NCBI GenBank assembly: GCA_021775855.1
Contig: JAJFGZ010000037.1
Location: 1-64,000, forward strand
Reading direction: 5' to 3'
DNA from: Hyphomicrobiales bacterium
GTDB taxonomy: Bacteria > Pseudomonadota > Alphaproteobacteria > Rhizobiales > NORP267
Length of the DNA: 64,000 bases
Shown one piece after another: positions 1-9,035 of this stretch (the first letter of the stretch is position 1; each line of letters opens with the position of its first letter). The notes beneath the pieces are model-generated. The model had not been told where the DNA came from and did not search any database. It saw nothing but the letters and a program-made list of their open reading frames with translations. The position numbers and the translations under genes were made by a program.

Positions 1-18
1 ATACGGGACCGCCGGACC

Positions 19-720
19 ATGCTGACGCAAAAACAGCTCGATTTACTTGTTTTCATCAACGACCGCCTGCAGGAAGCGGGCGTGCCACCTTCCTTTGAAG
101 AAATGAAGGACGCGCTTGATCTTCGCTCCAAATCCGGCATCCACCGCCTGATCACGGCGCTTGAGGAACGCGGGTTTATCCGCCGCCTGCCGCACCGGGC
201 GCGGGCGCTTGAGGTTCTCAAACTCCCCGATGCGCTTGAAAATCAGGCGCGGCGCGAGCGCGGGTTTTCACCAGCCGTTATCGAGGGCAGTCTTGGCAAA
301 GTGGCCGTCAGGACCGTTCCGAAGGAGGATCTCCGGGATGTCGTTTCCATCCCAGTCATGGGGCGGATCGCGGCTGGCACGCCCATCTCTGCCATCCAGA
401 ACCAGAGCCGCACCATTTCAATCCCCGCCGACATGCTGCCGACAGGTGAACATTTTGCCCTTGAGGTGCGCGGCGATTCGATGATCGAGGCCGGCATCCT
501 CGACGGCGACACCGTTCTGATCCGCAAGCAGGTTACGGGCAGCACCGGGGAAATTGTCGTTGCATTGATCGATGACGAAGAAGCGACGCTGAAACGGCTC
601 CACCGCAAAGGAGATTCGATCGCGCTGGAAGCTGCCAATCCCGCCTACGAGACCCGAATTTTCGGCCCGGACCGTGTCACAATCCAGGGTAAACTCGTCG
701 GCCTTTATCGCAATTATTGA
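19..720 (+). CDS. lexA: LexA, SOS repressor and self-cleaving protease
   Basis: Transcriptional repressor of the SOS DNA-damage regulon; activated RecA triggers its self-cleavage. Residues 1-65 form the winged helix-turn-helix DNA-binding domain. The C-terminal S24 peptidase domain shows the Ala119-Gly120 scissile bond, the nucleophile Ser154 in RGDSM and the general base Lys192. At 233 residues it has the usual alphaproteobacterial length. Only 18 bases precede the start, so its operator lies outside the window. It converges with comEC, leaving about 46 bases between the stops. Confidence 0.97.
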   Translation: MLTQKQLDLLVFINDRLQEAGVPPSFEEMKDALDLRSKSGIHRLITALEERGFIRRLPHRARALEVLKLPDALENQARRERGFSPAVIEGSLGKVAVRTVPKEDLRDVVSIPVMGRIAAGTPISAIQNQSRTISIPADMLPTGEHFALEVRGDSMIEAGILDGDTVLIRKQVTGSTGEIVVALIDDEEATLKRLHRKGDSIALEAANPAYETRIFGPDRVTIQGKLVGLYRNY

Positions 721-766
721 GGCGGTCGAATTCCGTGCTGCTGTGCGGGCGGGATCGCCCCGCGTA

Positions 767-2923
767 TCAGGTGCTCCGACCGGTTGGGAGCGGTGCCTGA
801 CTTGAATCGACAGGGTTGTTGGAATTTTGCTCAGGCGTGAGGTCCTTGTTCCAGGGTCTCGCCGATTGTCTGGGGATTGCGCGGTCGAGTTCAAAACCGC
901 CACCTCTGGCCCAGATTGCAGCGGCACCCTCGTCTTCAAGATCCTGTTCGTCGATCACCAGTTCGGGTCCGGGGCACGGGCCTTGGCGCTTGAACGTCAT
1001 GATAACGATCCGGGCGGAGCCGCATTCCTCGGCCAGTGCGGCGCGGTGGTTGACGATCGCCATGGTCCCACCGCTTGGCAGGTTTACGGTGCAAGCCAGA
1101 GAATCGCAGACAAATTGGTCGCTACCGATCTGCTCGACGGCCCGCAAATCGCCATCGCGCTCGAGCCATTGCTCGATTGCAAAGGTCGAGCGGGTTCGAA
1201 CTAGCATCTGAAACTGGCCGTCATCGCCGCGCACCGCGAATGACCGCGCGCGCGCATCGATCAGGATATCCGGAGGGGACGGGTTGAGCGCGAGTAATAG
1301 TCCTGCTGCCAGTCCACCAATTCCTGCGTAGCGCCATCGCTGTCGCCACAGCATCAGCCACAATCCACCCAGGATCACGAGGAACAATGCACCATCCGGC
1401 ATGGCGGCCACCGGTTGCTCGGCACCGGGCCAGCTCGAGACCCATCCGGAAAGATCGAGGACCAGATCAATCCCCTGCCCCATCGCCGTCAGAGGCCACA
1501 CCTCGACGCCAAACCCCATGGCGATCACGGCGACAAGCGCCAACGGCATGACGGCAAGTGCAATGACTGGCATTGCCAGAAGGTTGCCAGCAAGCGAAAA
1601 CGGTACAACCCGGTGAAAATGATAGGCAGCGAAGGGCGCGGTAGCAGCGGACGCCACCAGCGTAGTGAGCATAACCCCGCCAAAATACAACAATATGATT
1701 CTGGCGATCCTCATCAGCAAGCTGGACGGCAAAGTCCGCGACATCGTCTGTCGTCGCGCCTCCAACTGTTCGAACGCCGCAACCAACGCAGTAACCGCCG
1801 CGAACGACATTTGAAAGCTTGCCGAGATCACGCTTTCGGGCCGCCACAAAATAATAAATGTCGCGGCCAAAGCGACGTTCCGCAATGTAATTGCCGGGCG
1901 CTCCAGTAGGATCGCGACCAGCATGATGGCGACCATGATAAAGGCGCGTTGGGTGGCGATACTGGCGCCCGACAATGCGAGATAGAAAGCGCCCGCAAGA
2001 ATAGCCAAGAAGGCCGCTATTTTTTTGACTGGAAATCTCAGTAAAAGTGGCGGGAAGAGCGCCAGAAAGGCGCGCAGACCGGTAAACAATGTGCCAGCCA
2101 CGAGCGACATGTGCAGGCCGGAAATTGCCAGCACATGGGCTAACCCAGATACGCGCAGGATCTCGACGTTTTCGCGCGACAATCCACTCCGGTCGCCGGT
2201 TATCAGCGCAACCGCGATGCCACCGGATTCACCCGGCAGGGCTTGGCGAATACGTTCGGAAATCGCCGCCCGGATGCGGTCAATCCCGATCCCCAGATTG
2301 TCGATGAAACTTTGCCGACCAGCGCCCTCCTGCCAGACCTCAAGGGAATGAGCAACGCCGATCGCGCCAATCCGTGCGTACCAGGCGGTGCGCGCGAAAT
2401 TGTACCCACCGGGTGTTGCGGGCCCTGGCGGTGGGGCAATCCAGGCACGAACCCGCAGGCTGGTTCCGGGCGACAAACCAGCCAGTTTCTCCGGATCCCG
2501 CAGGTTCAGGCGAACCCTGTACGGCGTATCTGCGTCATCCAGCCGGTCGATTGATGAGACCCGCAGGATAATATTTATTCCCCCGTCCCGGCGCGGACGC
2601 GTACCGTCCAGCCACCCTTCAATCGTGACACCGGCATGTTGACCAGTCAGCACCGGCGCACGCAACAATTCGGTTCGGACCTTCGCTGCCGTCAGACCGC
2701 ATATATAAGCCGCCGCCAATACGATCAGGAATCCGCCCGGGAGCCAGTTCCGGCAACGAAAACCGAGAAATACCAAAACAAGTGCAAAACCCGCAATCAC
2801 CGGCAGAACCGGCTCCGCCGGCAGACCGAAATAGCTCGCGCTGCCCATCCCCAAGGCCACCGGTACCCAGAGAAACCAGCGATCCCGCTCGCTGTTCAAC
2901 AGAGTTTCCAACCAGGCTTTCAA
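767..2923 (-). CDS. comEC: ComEC/Rec2 family DNA-uptake channel protein
   Basis: Polytopic inner-membrane protein of the ComEC/Rec2 family, which moves single-stranded DNA into the cytoplasm during transformation. The N-terminal part (about residues 20-190) has two hydrophobic segments and an OB-fold-like DUF4131 region. The competence domain follows (about 230-530) with the family motif around ISGLHMSLVAG and many membrane helices. The last 170 residues occupy the place of the beta-lactamase-like domain, but I see no HxHxDH metal motif there, so that domain is degenerate or absent. Divergent from gltX with 114 bases between starts. Whether this organism is transformable cannot be told from here. 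Confidence 0.9.
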   Translation of the reverse strand: MKAWLETLLNSERDRWFLWVPVALGMGSASYFGLPAEPVLPVIAGFALVLVFLGFRCRNWLPGGFLIVLAAAYICGLTAAKVRTELLRAPVLTGQHAGVTIEGWLDGTRPRRDGGINIILRVSSIDRLDDADTPYRVRLNLRDPEKLAGLSPGTSLRVRAWIAPPPGPATPGGYNFARTAWYARIGAIGVAHSLEVWQEGAGRQSFIDNLGIGIDRIRAAISERIRQALPGESGGIAVALITGDRSGLSRENVEILRVSGLAHVLAISGLHMSLVAGTLFTGLRAFLALFPPLLLRFPVKKIAAFLAILAGAFYLALSGASIATQRAFIMVAIMLVAILLERPAITLRNVALAATFIILWRPESVISASFQMSFAAVTALVAAFEQLEARRQTMSRTLPSSLLMRIARIILLYFGGVMLTTLVASAATAPFAAYHFHRVVPFSLAGNLLAMPVIALAVMPLALVAVIAMGFGVEVWPLTAMGQGIDLVLDLSGWVSSWPGAEQPVAAMPDGALFLVILGGLWLMLWRQRWRYAGIGGLAAGLLLALNPSPPDILIDARARSFAVRGDDGQFQMLVRTRSTFAIEQWLERDGDLRAVEQIGSDQFVCDSLACTVNLPSGGTMAIVNHRAALAEECGSARIVIMTFKRQGPCPGPELVIDEQDLEDEGAAAIWARGGGFELDRAIPRQSARPWNKDLTPEQNSNNPVDSSQAPLPTGRST

Positions 2924-3037
2924 AAATTGTCCCGCCGTTTCTCACCCAAGCGCTTACCCAATGGGTAGGGCTATGCTACAGGGATCGCAAAACAACACAA
3001 ACGCGCCCTCCTCAATCACGGGTATTTCAGGATTGTC

Positions 3038-4459
3038 ATGGCCTCTAAAATTGTCACCCGTTTCCCCCCTTCACCGACCGGGTACCTGCATATCGGCGGC
3101 GCCCGCACCGCCCTTTTCAACTGGCTGTTCGCGCGGGCTAATGGCGGCAGGATGTTACTCCGCATCGAGGATACCGACCGATCGCGCTATAGCGAGGACG
3201 CAGTTGATAAAATCCGCGAAGGGCTGACCTGGCTTGGGCTCGATTGGGACGGCGACGTGGTTTCACAGTTTTCGCGCCTGGATCGCCACCACGAAGTTGC
3301 CGAGGGTCTTCTCGCCACCGGCAAGGCGTATCGGTGTTATGCGTCCCCGGAGGAATTAGCGGAAATGCGAGAAAAGGCCCGCGCCGAGGGCCGGACCGCC
3401 AACTACGATGGCCGCTGGCGTGACCGGGACCCGTCCGACGCCCCTGCCGGGATCAAGCCTGTGATCAGGCTAAAAACCCCGCTTGATGGCGAGACCATTG
3501 TTGACGACAAGGTGCAGGGCCAGGTGACCTGGAAAAACCAGGATATGGACGATTTTATCATTGTCCGCTCTGACGGCACACCGACCTATATGCTGGCCGT
3601 CGTGGTTGACGATCATGATATGGGCGTCACCCACATCATTCGCGGCGACGACCATCTGACAAACGCCGCGCGGCAGATACAGATATTCCGCGCGCTCGAT
3701 TGGGACGTGCCGGTGATGGCACACATCCCTCTCATCCACGGAGCTGATGGCGCCAAACTTTCAAAGCGCCATGGTGCCCTCGGCGTCGAATCCTACCGGG
3801 ATATGGGGTACCTGCCCGAAGCCATGCGGAACTATCTGGTGCGGCTCGGTTGGAGCCATGGCAACGATGAAATCATTTCCGATGAGCAATTGATCGAGTG
3901 GTTCACATTAGACGGGATCGGTAAAAGCGCGGCGCGGTTTGATTTTACGAAACTGGAAAATCTCAACGGACATTATATCCGCCAATCCGACAACGCGCAT
4001 CTGTTGGCCGCGCTTGAGGAGGCCCTCCCTGGTATCGACCCTGCACGTAGGAATTCTGACGCGGCATTGAGCAACCAGGAAAAGACCAAGTTGTTGGCGG
4101 CCATGCCCGGCCTGAAAGAGCGGGCAAAAACACTAAGTGATATCTGGCAGGGAGCTGCTTTCCTGTTTGCCGTCCGGCCTTTTGATCTCGATGACAAGGC
4201 GCGCGGTATTCTTGAGAAATCTGGCGATATTCTAGAACGAGTTGCCCGGGAGTTGAGTACACAGGACGAATGGTCGGTTGATACAGTCGAAACCGTTATT
4301 CGCGAATTTGCCGAGAAACACGAGATCGGACTTGGCAAGATCGCCCAACCGCTCCGGGTCGCGCTGACGGGCACCACGGTATCGCCAGGCATATTTGACG
4401 TTCTAGCCGTGCTTGGAAAAGATGAATGTCTCGCTAGAATTTCAGATCAAACGGGCTAA
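3038..4459 (+). CDS. gltX: Glutamyl-tRNA synthetase
   Basis: Class I aminoacyl-tRNA synthetase that charges tRNA-Glu. The HIGH-type signature is in the N-terminal segment [20 protein letters not shown] (residues 11-30), and the KMSKS-type loop is KLSKR at 240-244. The C-terminal anticodon-binding domain is complete, and 473 residues is the usual bacterial length. It reads toward gltA. Many alphaproteobacteria carry two GltX-like proteins, so this could be either the discriminating or the non-discriminating form; the sequence read by eye does not decide. Confidence 0.97.
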   Translation: MASKIVTRFPPSPTGYLHIGGARTALFNWLFARANGGRMLLRIEDTDRSRYSEDAVDKIREGLTWLGLDWDGDVVSQFSRLDRHHEVAEGLLATGKAYRCYASPEELAEMREKARAEGRTANYDGRWRDRDPSDAPAGIKPVIRLKTPLDGETIVDDKVQGQVTWKNQDMDDFIIVRSDGTPTYMLAVVVDDHDMGVTHIIRGDDHLTNAARQIQIFRALDWDVPVMAHIPLIHGADGAKLSKRHGALGVESYRDMGYLPEAMRNYLVRLGWSHGNDEIISDEQLIEWFTLDGIGKSAARFDFTKLENLNGHYIRQSDNAHLLAALEEALPGIDPARRNSDAALSNQEKTKLLAAMPGLKERAKTLSDIWQGAAFLFAVRPFDLDDKARGILEKSGDILERVARELSTQDEWSVDTVETVIREFAEKHEIGLGKIAQPLRVALTGTTVSPGIFDVLAVLGKDECLARISDQTG

Positions 4460-4578
4460 ATTTGCCGCAGGCATAGTTCCTGTTTCTGGCCGAATATCTT
4501 GCGAGACGGGGACAAATCCTTTACTCAAACATATTGGATCCGTACTGATTTCAAGCAAAAGCGTCTTGCGCGCGGGAG

Positions 4579-4594
4579 TTGCGAGGTTTCGCAA
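4579..4594 (+). repeat. Small hairpin in the gltX-gltA spacer
   Basis: A perfect 6-bp inverted repeat, TTGCGA and TCGCAA around a 4-base loop, lies 43 bases before the gltA start. No run of T follows, so it is not an obvious terminator; it may be part of the gltA leader. A clear Shine-Dalgarno sequence (GGAGG) follows near 4625. Confidence 0.3.
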
Positions 4595-4636
4595 TCCCTG
4601 GGCGGGCGGTGTACGTACGTAAATGGAGGTAATTGA

Positions 4637-5926
4637 ATGACGAAAAAAGCAACACTCACAATCGGCAAAGATAGTTGGGATTTTCCGGTCAAAAGCGGTA
4701 CGGCCGGTCCGGATGTTGTTGACGTTTCAACATTGTACAAAGATACGGAGAAATTCACGCTTGATCCTGGATTTACGTCAACGGCGAGCTGCGAATCCGA
4801 AATTACCTATATCGACGGCGACAAGGGTGTTTTGCTTTATCGGGGTTATCCGATCGATCAGGTCGCCGAACACGGTGACTTTCTGGAGACCTGCTACCTC
4901 CTGCTTTATGGACATTTGCCAACAAAATCGCAGAAGAAAGATTTCGATTCCCGTGTGACTTATCACACCATGATCCATGAACAGATGACCAAGCTGTATT
5001 CGGGTTTCCGGCGCGATGCCCATCCGATGGCGATCATGGTTGGCGTGGTTGGTGCCCTGTCTGCTTTCTACCATGATTCAACGGACATTAATGACGAACG
5101 CCAGCGCATGATTGCAAGCCTGCGGATGATTGCCAAAATGCCTACGATTGCAGCGATGGCGTATAAATATTCCATCGGTCAGCCATTGGTTTATCCGCTG
5201 AATAGCCTCGATTATTCATCTAATTTCCTGAATATGTGTTTTGCCGTACCGTGCGAGGATTACAAGGCCAACCCGGTCCTGTCCCGCGCAATGGACCGGA
5301 TATTTATCCTGCACGCAGATCACGAACAGAACGCTTCCACATCAACCGTCAGGTTGGCTGGATCCTCCGGCGCTAACCCGTTTGCCTGTATCGCGGCCGG
5401 CATTGCATGCCTTTGGGGCCCCGCCCATGGCGGTGCCAACGAAGCCGCGCTTGCCATGCTCGCGGAAATTGGTTCGGTTGAGCGGATCCCCGAATTTATT
5501 GCCCGGGCAAAAGACAAGAACGATCCTTTTCGCCTGATGGGTTTTGGCCACCGGGTCTATAAAAATTACGACCCGCGCGCGAAGATCATGCAGCAGACCA
5601 CCCACGAAGTGCTGAATGAGCTCGGAATCAAGGATGATCCGCTCCTGGATGTTGCTTTGGAACTCGAGAGAATTGCCTTAACTGACGAATATTTCATCGA
5701 AAAGCGGCTCTATCCGAATATCGATTTCTATTCCGGAATTACCCTGAATGCGCTTGGGTTCCCCACCACCATGTTCACCGTGTTGTTTGCTGTCGCCCGC
5801 ACGGTCGGGTGGATCGCCCAGTGGAAGGAAATGATCGAGGACCCGCTGCAGCGCATCGGTCGGCCGCGTCAACTCTATACAGGCGCGAGCGAACGGAATT
5901 ACGTCCCGATTTCGCTGAGAAAATAA
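4637..5926 (+). CDS. gltA: Citrate synthase (type II, hexameric)
   Basis: Condenses oxaloacetate and acetyl-CoA, the entry step of the TCA cycle. The catalytic residues are visible: His264 in [10 protein letters not shown], His305 in [10 protein letters not shown] and Asp363 in NIDFYSG, closely matching Escherichia coli numbering. The 429-residue length and the N-terminal beta domain fit the NADH-sensitive Gram-negative type. The start is supported by GGAGG 7 bases upstream of the ATG. It ends only 3 bases from the stop of convergent lpxB, so there is no room for a separate terminator between them. Confidence 0.98.
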   Translation: MTKKATLTIGKDSWDFPVKSGTAGPDVVDVSTLYKDTEKFTLDPGFTSTASCESEITYIDGDKGVLLYRGYPIDQVAEHGDFLETCYLLLYGHLPTKSQKKDFDSRVTYHTMIHEQMTKLYSGFRRDAHPMAIMVGVVGALSAFYHDSTDINDERQRMIASLRMIAKMPTIAAMAYKYSIGQPLVYPLNSLDYSSNFLNMCFAVPCEDYKANPVLSRAMDRIFILHADHEQNASTSTVRLAGSSGANPFACIAAGIACLWGPAHGGANEAALAMLAEIGSVERIPEFIARAKDKNDPFRLMGFGHRVYKNYDPRAKIMQQTTHEVLNELGIKDDPLLDVALELERIALTDEYFIEKRLYPNIDFYSGITLNALGFPTTMFTVLFAVARTVGWIAQWKEMIEDPLQRIGRPRQLYTGASERNYVPISLRK

Positions 5927-5929
5927 ACG

Positions 5930-7087
5930 CTATCTGCGGTTTACCGAGATTATATCAAGAACTTCAACGGCCGCCAGGGCGCTTGGATTCGATTCCGCGA
6001 CCGACATTTTCTGGATGACGTCTTCGAACCCATCAAGTTGTATCTGACGGGCGTTGGCATCGGTCAGGAGCGGGACGGCCTCATTTGCCAAACCCTCCGC
6101 GGTGCAGTCTTGCTGCATCAATTCAGGGACGATTATTCTGCCGGCGATCAGGTTCGGCAGCAAAAAAGTCTTGGTGACCACCAGCCAGCGGAGAAGCGCG
6201 GCCAACCGGTCCACGCGGTAGCAAGCAACCATCGGAACGCGCGCGAGCGCCAATTCGAGAGAGGCCGTGCCAGATGCCGTAATGGCTGCGGTTGCGCGGC
6301 GAAACGCTGCAAATTTCTGCGCTTCACCGTCCAGGATTACCGGTTTCACTGGCCAATCGCGAATGCTGGTTTCGATCAGTGGCCTTACGTTGGCTACTGC
6401 GGGCACGAGGACCTCCAGATTGGGCACCTGTTCTGAGACGCGTCCAACTGCTTCGCCCATGATATCGACCAGACGTTTGACTTCGCTGGCCCGGCTGCCG
6501 GGAAGGACGAGCAAACATGGCTTTTCTTTGAAATTCCGACGGCGTTCCACATCTGGTTCAAACTTGTCCATCCGGGTCACCAGCGGATGCCCAACATAGA
6601 CGCTGGGTGGCCCTGACAGGCGTTCGTGGACCTCGGTTTCAAAGGGCAAAATAGCTAACACACGGTCGATATACCTGCGCATACGTTTGGCCCGCCCCGG
6701 GCGCCATGCCCAAACCGTGGGAGATACATAATTGACGATCGGAATTTCTGGCGCGCGGCGGCGGACCCGTTTCGCGACGGCCTGCGTAAACTCAGGGCTA
6801 TCTATGATAACCAGGCAATCTGGAGCGGTCGTCACAATGGCGTCGACTGTTTTGTTCACCAGCCGGATAAATTTAGGCAACTTGGCCAGGATTTCCGCCG
6901 GTGACATGATGGCCAATTCCGACATGGGGAACAGGCTGTCGATACCTTCTGCGGTCATGAACTCACCGCCGATCCCTTCAAAGGTTACCGGGATTTTGGC
7001 CGCTTTACTGATTTCCGTCATTAACGGCGCACCAAGTGCATCGCCCGATGGTTCGCCTGTGATTAGAAAAATTTTCAGGTCAGACAC
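5930..7087 (-). CDS. lpxB: Lipid-A-disaccharide synthase
   Basis: Glycosyltransferase (GT19) that joins UDP-2,3-diacylglucosamine to lipid X, forming the lipid A disaccharide at the inner membrane. The N-terminal segment ITGEPSGDALGAPLM is the family signature, and NYVSPTVWAWRPGRA and VLPGSRASEVKRL are further conserved blocks. 385 residues, normal length. The start is GTG. It follows lpxI by 12 bases and is probably cotranscribed with it. It is the last gene of the envelope cluster, converging with gltA. Confidence 0.96.
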   Translation of the reverse strand: MSDLKIFLITGEPSGDALGAPLMTEISKAAKIPVTFEGIGGEFMTAEGIDSLFPMSELAIMSPAEILAKLPKFIRLVNKTVDAIVTTAPDCLVIIDSPEFTQAVAKRVRRRAPEIPIVNYVSPTVWAWRPGRAKRMRRYIDRVLAILPFETEVHERLSGPPSVYVGHPLVTRMDKFEPDVERRRNFKEKPCLLVLPGSRASEVKRLVDIMGEAVGRVSEQVPNLEVLVPAVANVRPLIETSIRDWPVKPVILDGEAQKFAAFRRATAAITASGTASLELALARVPMVACYRVDRLAALLRWLVVTKTFLLPNLIAGRIIVPELMQQDCTAEGLANEAVPLLTDANARQIQLDGFEDVIQKMSVAESNPSALAAVEVLDIISVNRR

Positions 7088-7099
7088 GGGCAGGCTCGA

Positions 7100-7978
7100 T
7101 CAGTTTTTTTCGGGCGGGACGGTGGATATGAATATACCGGCTTCGTTCGCTGCGGCTGTCACCCGCGCTCTGTCGACAATAAGCGTGTGGCCCTGCTCTA
7201 CGGCAATTCCGGCAAGACCTGCGTCGGCCACCCGCAATACAGTTTCAACGCCAATGGTCGGCATGTCGATCCGCAGGTCCTGCCCCGGTTTTGGAACTTT
7301 TACGAGGACGCCTGAGCGGCCCTTCCCGGTTTCTGACCGCAAGTCGTTGCAGCGCGACAACATCGTGTCCGTACCTTCCGCAGCTTCGACCGCAAGGATC
7401 CGACCCTTGTCCACCACGACACCCTGCCCCACATCGTGAAGCCCCATGATGCGGGCCATCTTGGCACCGAATACGATGTCATTTCTCAGGGTTTTATCAG
7501 GCCTGGTTTTCCCCAAATTCTTTTCAGTTAAGCAGAGTTCTCCCGCAACTTCGTGCGCACCCTTCACGTTTATGCCCTCCGATTCGAAAAAGGCCACGAC
7601 TTTATCCAATACCGATCCATCTCCCCCAATCAATATCTTCATAAGCCTGGGAGCTAAACGCAATCCGCCTGCATCCAGATGCAGGTCGCGAAATTGAGGC
7701 CTCGGTACCTTGCCGATCATGACCAATTCAGTGCAATTATTTTCGCGCAGGGATGAGAACAGATGCCCAGCTGCCCCGAGCTTCCATATAATATGCGGCC
7801 ATTTGTGTAAAACTGGATCAGCCAACCCATCAATTGCAACCACAAATATCGCTCGTCCAGATTCGGTGACGTTCTCGGACACCCTCACTGGTAACTCGCC
7901 GCCACCTGCGATGATCGCGACCGCACCCTCAAATTCTGTTTTCTGATCAATCATGGCGGTCACAAATTGTCGACTCAT
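7100..7978 (-). CDS. lpxI: UDP-2,3-diacylglucosamine pyrophosphatase LpxI
   Basis: Hydrolyses UDP-2,3-diacylglucosamine to lipid X, replacing LpxH in alphaproteobacteria. It has the N-terminal AIIAGGGELPVRVSE block and the C-terminal LpxI (former DUF1009) domain with the conserved DMPTIGVET region. 292 residues. Directly upstream of lpxB. In most alphaproteobacteria lpxA precedes this gene; here a 220-base non-coding stretch separates it from fabZ. An internal ATG at codon 9 is an alternative start. Confidence 0.94.
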   Translation of the reverse strand: MSRQFVTAMIDQKTEFEGAVAIIAGGGELPVRVSENVTESGRAIFVVAIDGLADPVLHKWPHIIWKLGAAGHLFSSLRENNCTELVMIGKVPRPQFRDLHLDAGGLRLAPRLMKILIGGDGSVLDKVVAFFESEGINVKGAHEVAGELCLTEKNLGKTRPDKTLRNDIVFGAKMARIMGLHDVGQGVVVDKGRILAVEAAEGTDTMLSRCNDLRSETGKGRSGVLVKVPKPGQDLRIDMPTIGVETVLRVADAGLAGIAVEQGHTLIVDRARVTAAANEAGIFISTVPPEKN

Positions 7979-8198
7979 GACGCATCAGGGAAAACCAATT
8001 GTGCGGAAATTGCCGACGCATCAAACAGTCCAAAATCCAAATCACGATCCAGCTTTCCGTGTTTCACGCTTTGATGGGATAGGTTGCGTAGCCCTGATTG
8101 AGATCATGGCGCGTCGACCCAGAACTGTTGGCAATTGGTAGACGGGTTCCGGGGCAATTGCTGTCATAGCCAATTGGCTGTGCCGCCCATCGTTGAAA
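7979..8198. other. Gap where lpxA is normally found
   Basis: No credible reading frame on either strand. The stretch lies between fabZ and lpxI, where related genomes usually carry lpxA, and is under a third of that gene's length. I saw no hexapeptide-repeat remnants in any frame. It holds four CAATTG cores (7996, 8132, 8155, 8171), the last inside the palindrome AGCCAATTGGCT at 8168-8179. Confidence 0.6.
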
Positions 8199-8672
8199 CT
8201 AATTATCTTCCGGAACTCCGGTCATGGCGATCAACTCTGCCTCGGCCACGAGTTGGCCGTCGACGAGCGCTCGACAGCCGACTTTCCAGACCGAACGGCG
8301 TTGATGGATTTTCTTGACGTAAAGCTCAACCTGATCGCCGGGAACAACCGGTTTACGAAACCGCGCTCTGTCGATGGACATGAAATACACGACGGGCGCT
8401 GTACCATGTTTCGGCAATGGATAGCTGCACATCACCGCTGCGGTTTGCGCCATGCTCTCAATGAGGAGCACGCCGGGCATGATCGGAGCGGTTGGAAAAT
8501 GACCGGCAAAAAACGGTTCGTTTATCGTAACGTTTTTAATGCCGACGCAGGATTCTGCATCCCGGATATCGCGAATTCTATCAACCAGGAGAAACGGATA
8601 TCTATGCGGCAACAATTCCAGGATTTTCAGGATATCTGCCGTGTCGAGCTGATCATCTTTTTTTGCAGACAT
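8199..8672 (-). CDS. fabZ: 3-hydroxyacyl-ACP dehydratase FabZ
   Basis: Hot-dog-fold dehydratase of type II fatty acid synthesis that removes water from beta-hydroxyacyl-ACP. The catalytic histidine lies in [13 protein letters not shown] and the glutamate in [12 protein letters not shown]. 157 residues, normal. The typical N-terminal block [14 protein letters not shown] is present. It lies in the envelope cluster but without its usual partners lpxD (upstream) and lpxA (downstream), so it probably has its own promoter in the 363-base gap before it. Confidence 0.97.
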   Translation of the reverse strand: MSAKKDDQLDTADILKILELLPHRYPFLLVDRIRDIRDAESCVGIKNVTINEPFFAGHFPTAPIMPGVLLIESMAQTAAVMCSYPLPKHGTAPVVYFMSIDRARFRKPVVPGDQVELYVKKIHQRRSVWKVGCRALVDGQLVAEAELIAMTGVPEDN

Positions 8673-9035
8673 GGTTCAGTCCCAACGCCAGAGTTGTTTA
8701 TGATTTTAACACTCAAATCGATTCAAGGGAAAGCAACTTGTCAGGCTGCGGAAACACGCAAGCGAATAGGGAAACCATTTTTGAATAACAGGAACTTCCA
8801 TAATGTCCCTATGCCAGGCTGATCGCCATCGATACCCGCCTATAATTTGCATTGACGCCCGCTCCCTCCCCATATGATTTTCTCAACGCCCATTCGAATG
8901 CCCGGACATCCTGCAACTTCAAACAATTTGAAGACGCGGGGTCTGACCCAGGTGGAATATACAGATTTGCGCTTTATGGCGGGTATCAGTTCGCTAAATT
9001 TATGCGAACCGCATATCGGGTGCAAATGACTGTCT
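8673..9035. other. Gap between bamA and fabZ where lpxD (and often skp) is expected
   Basis: No coding region I can support. The only frame of any length on the minus strand (96 codons overlapping the bamA end) has no recognisable domain. A perfect inverted repeat CTTCAAA/TTTGAAG with a 3-base spacer lies at 8917-8933. Nothing in translation resembles the LpxD hexapeptide repeats. Confidence 0.6.

Noticed and set aside
2924-3037. Possible LexA box between comEC and gltX
   Set aside because: No GTTC-N7-GTTC or similar pattern is present; only a short TACCC-AAT-GGGTA repeat at 2955-2967.
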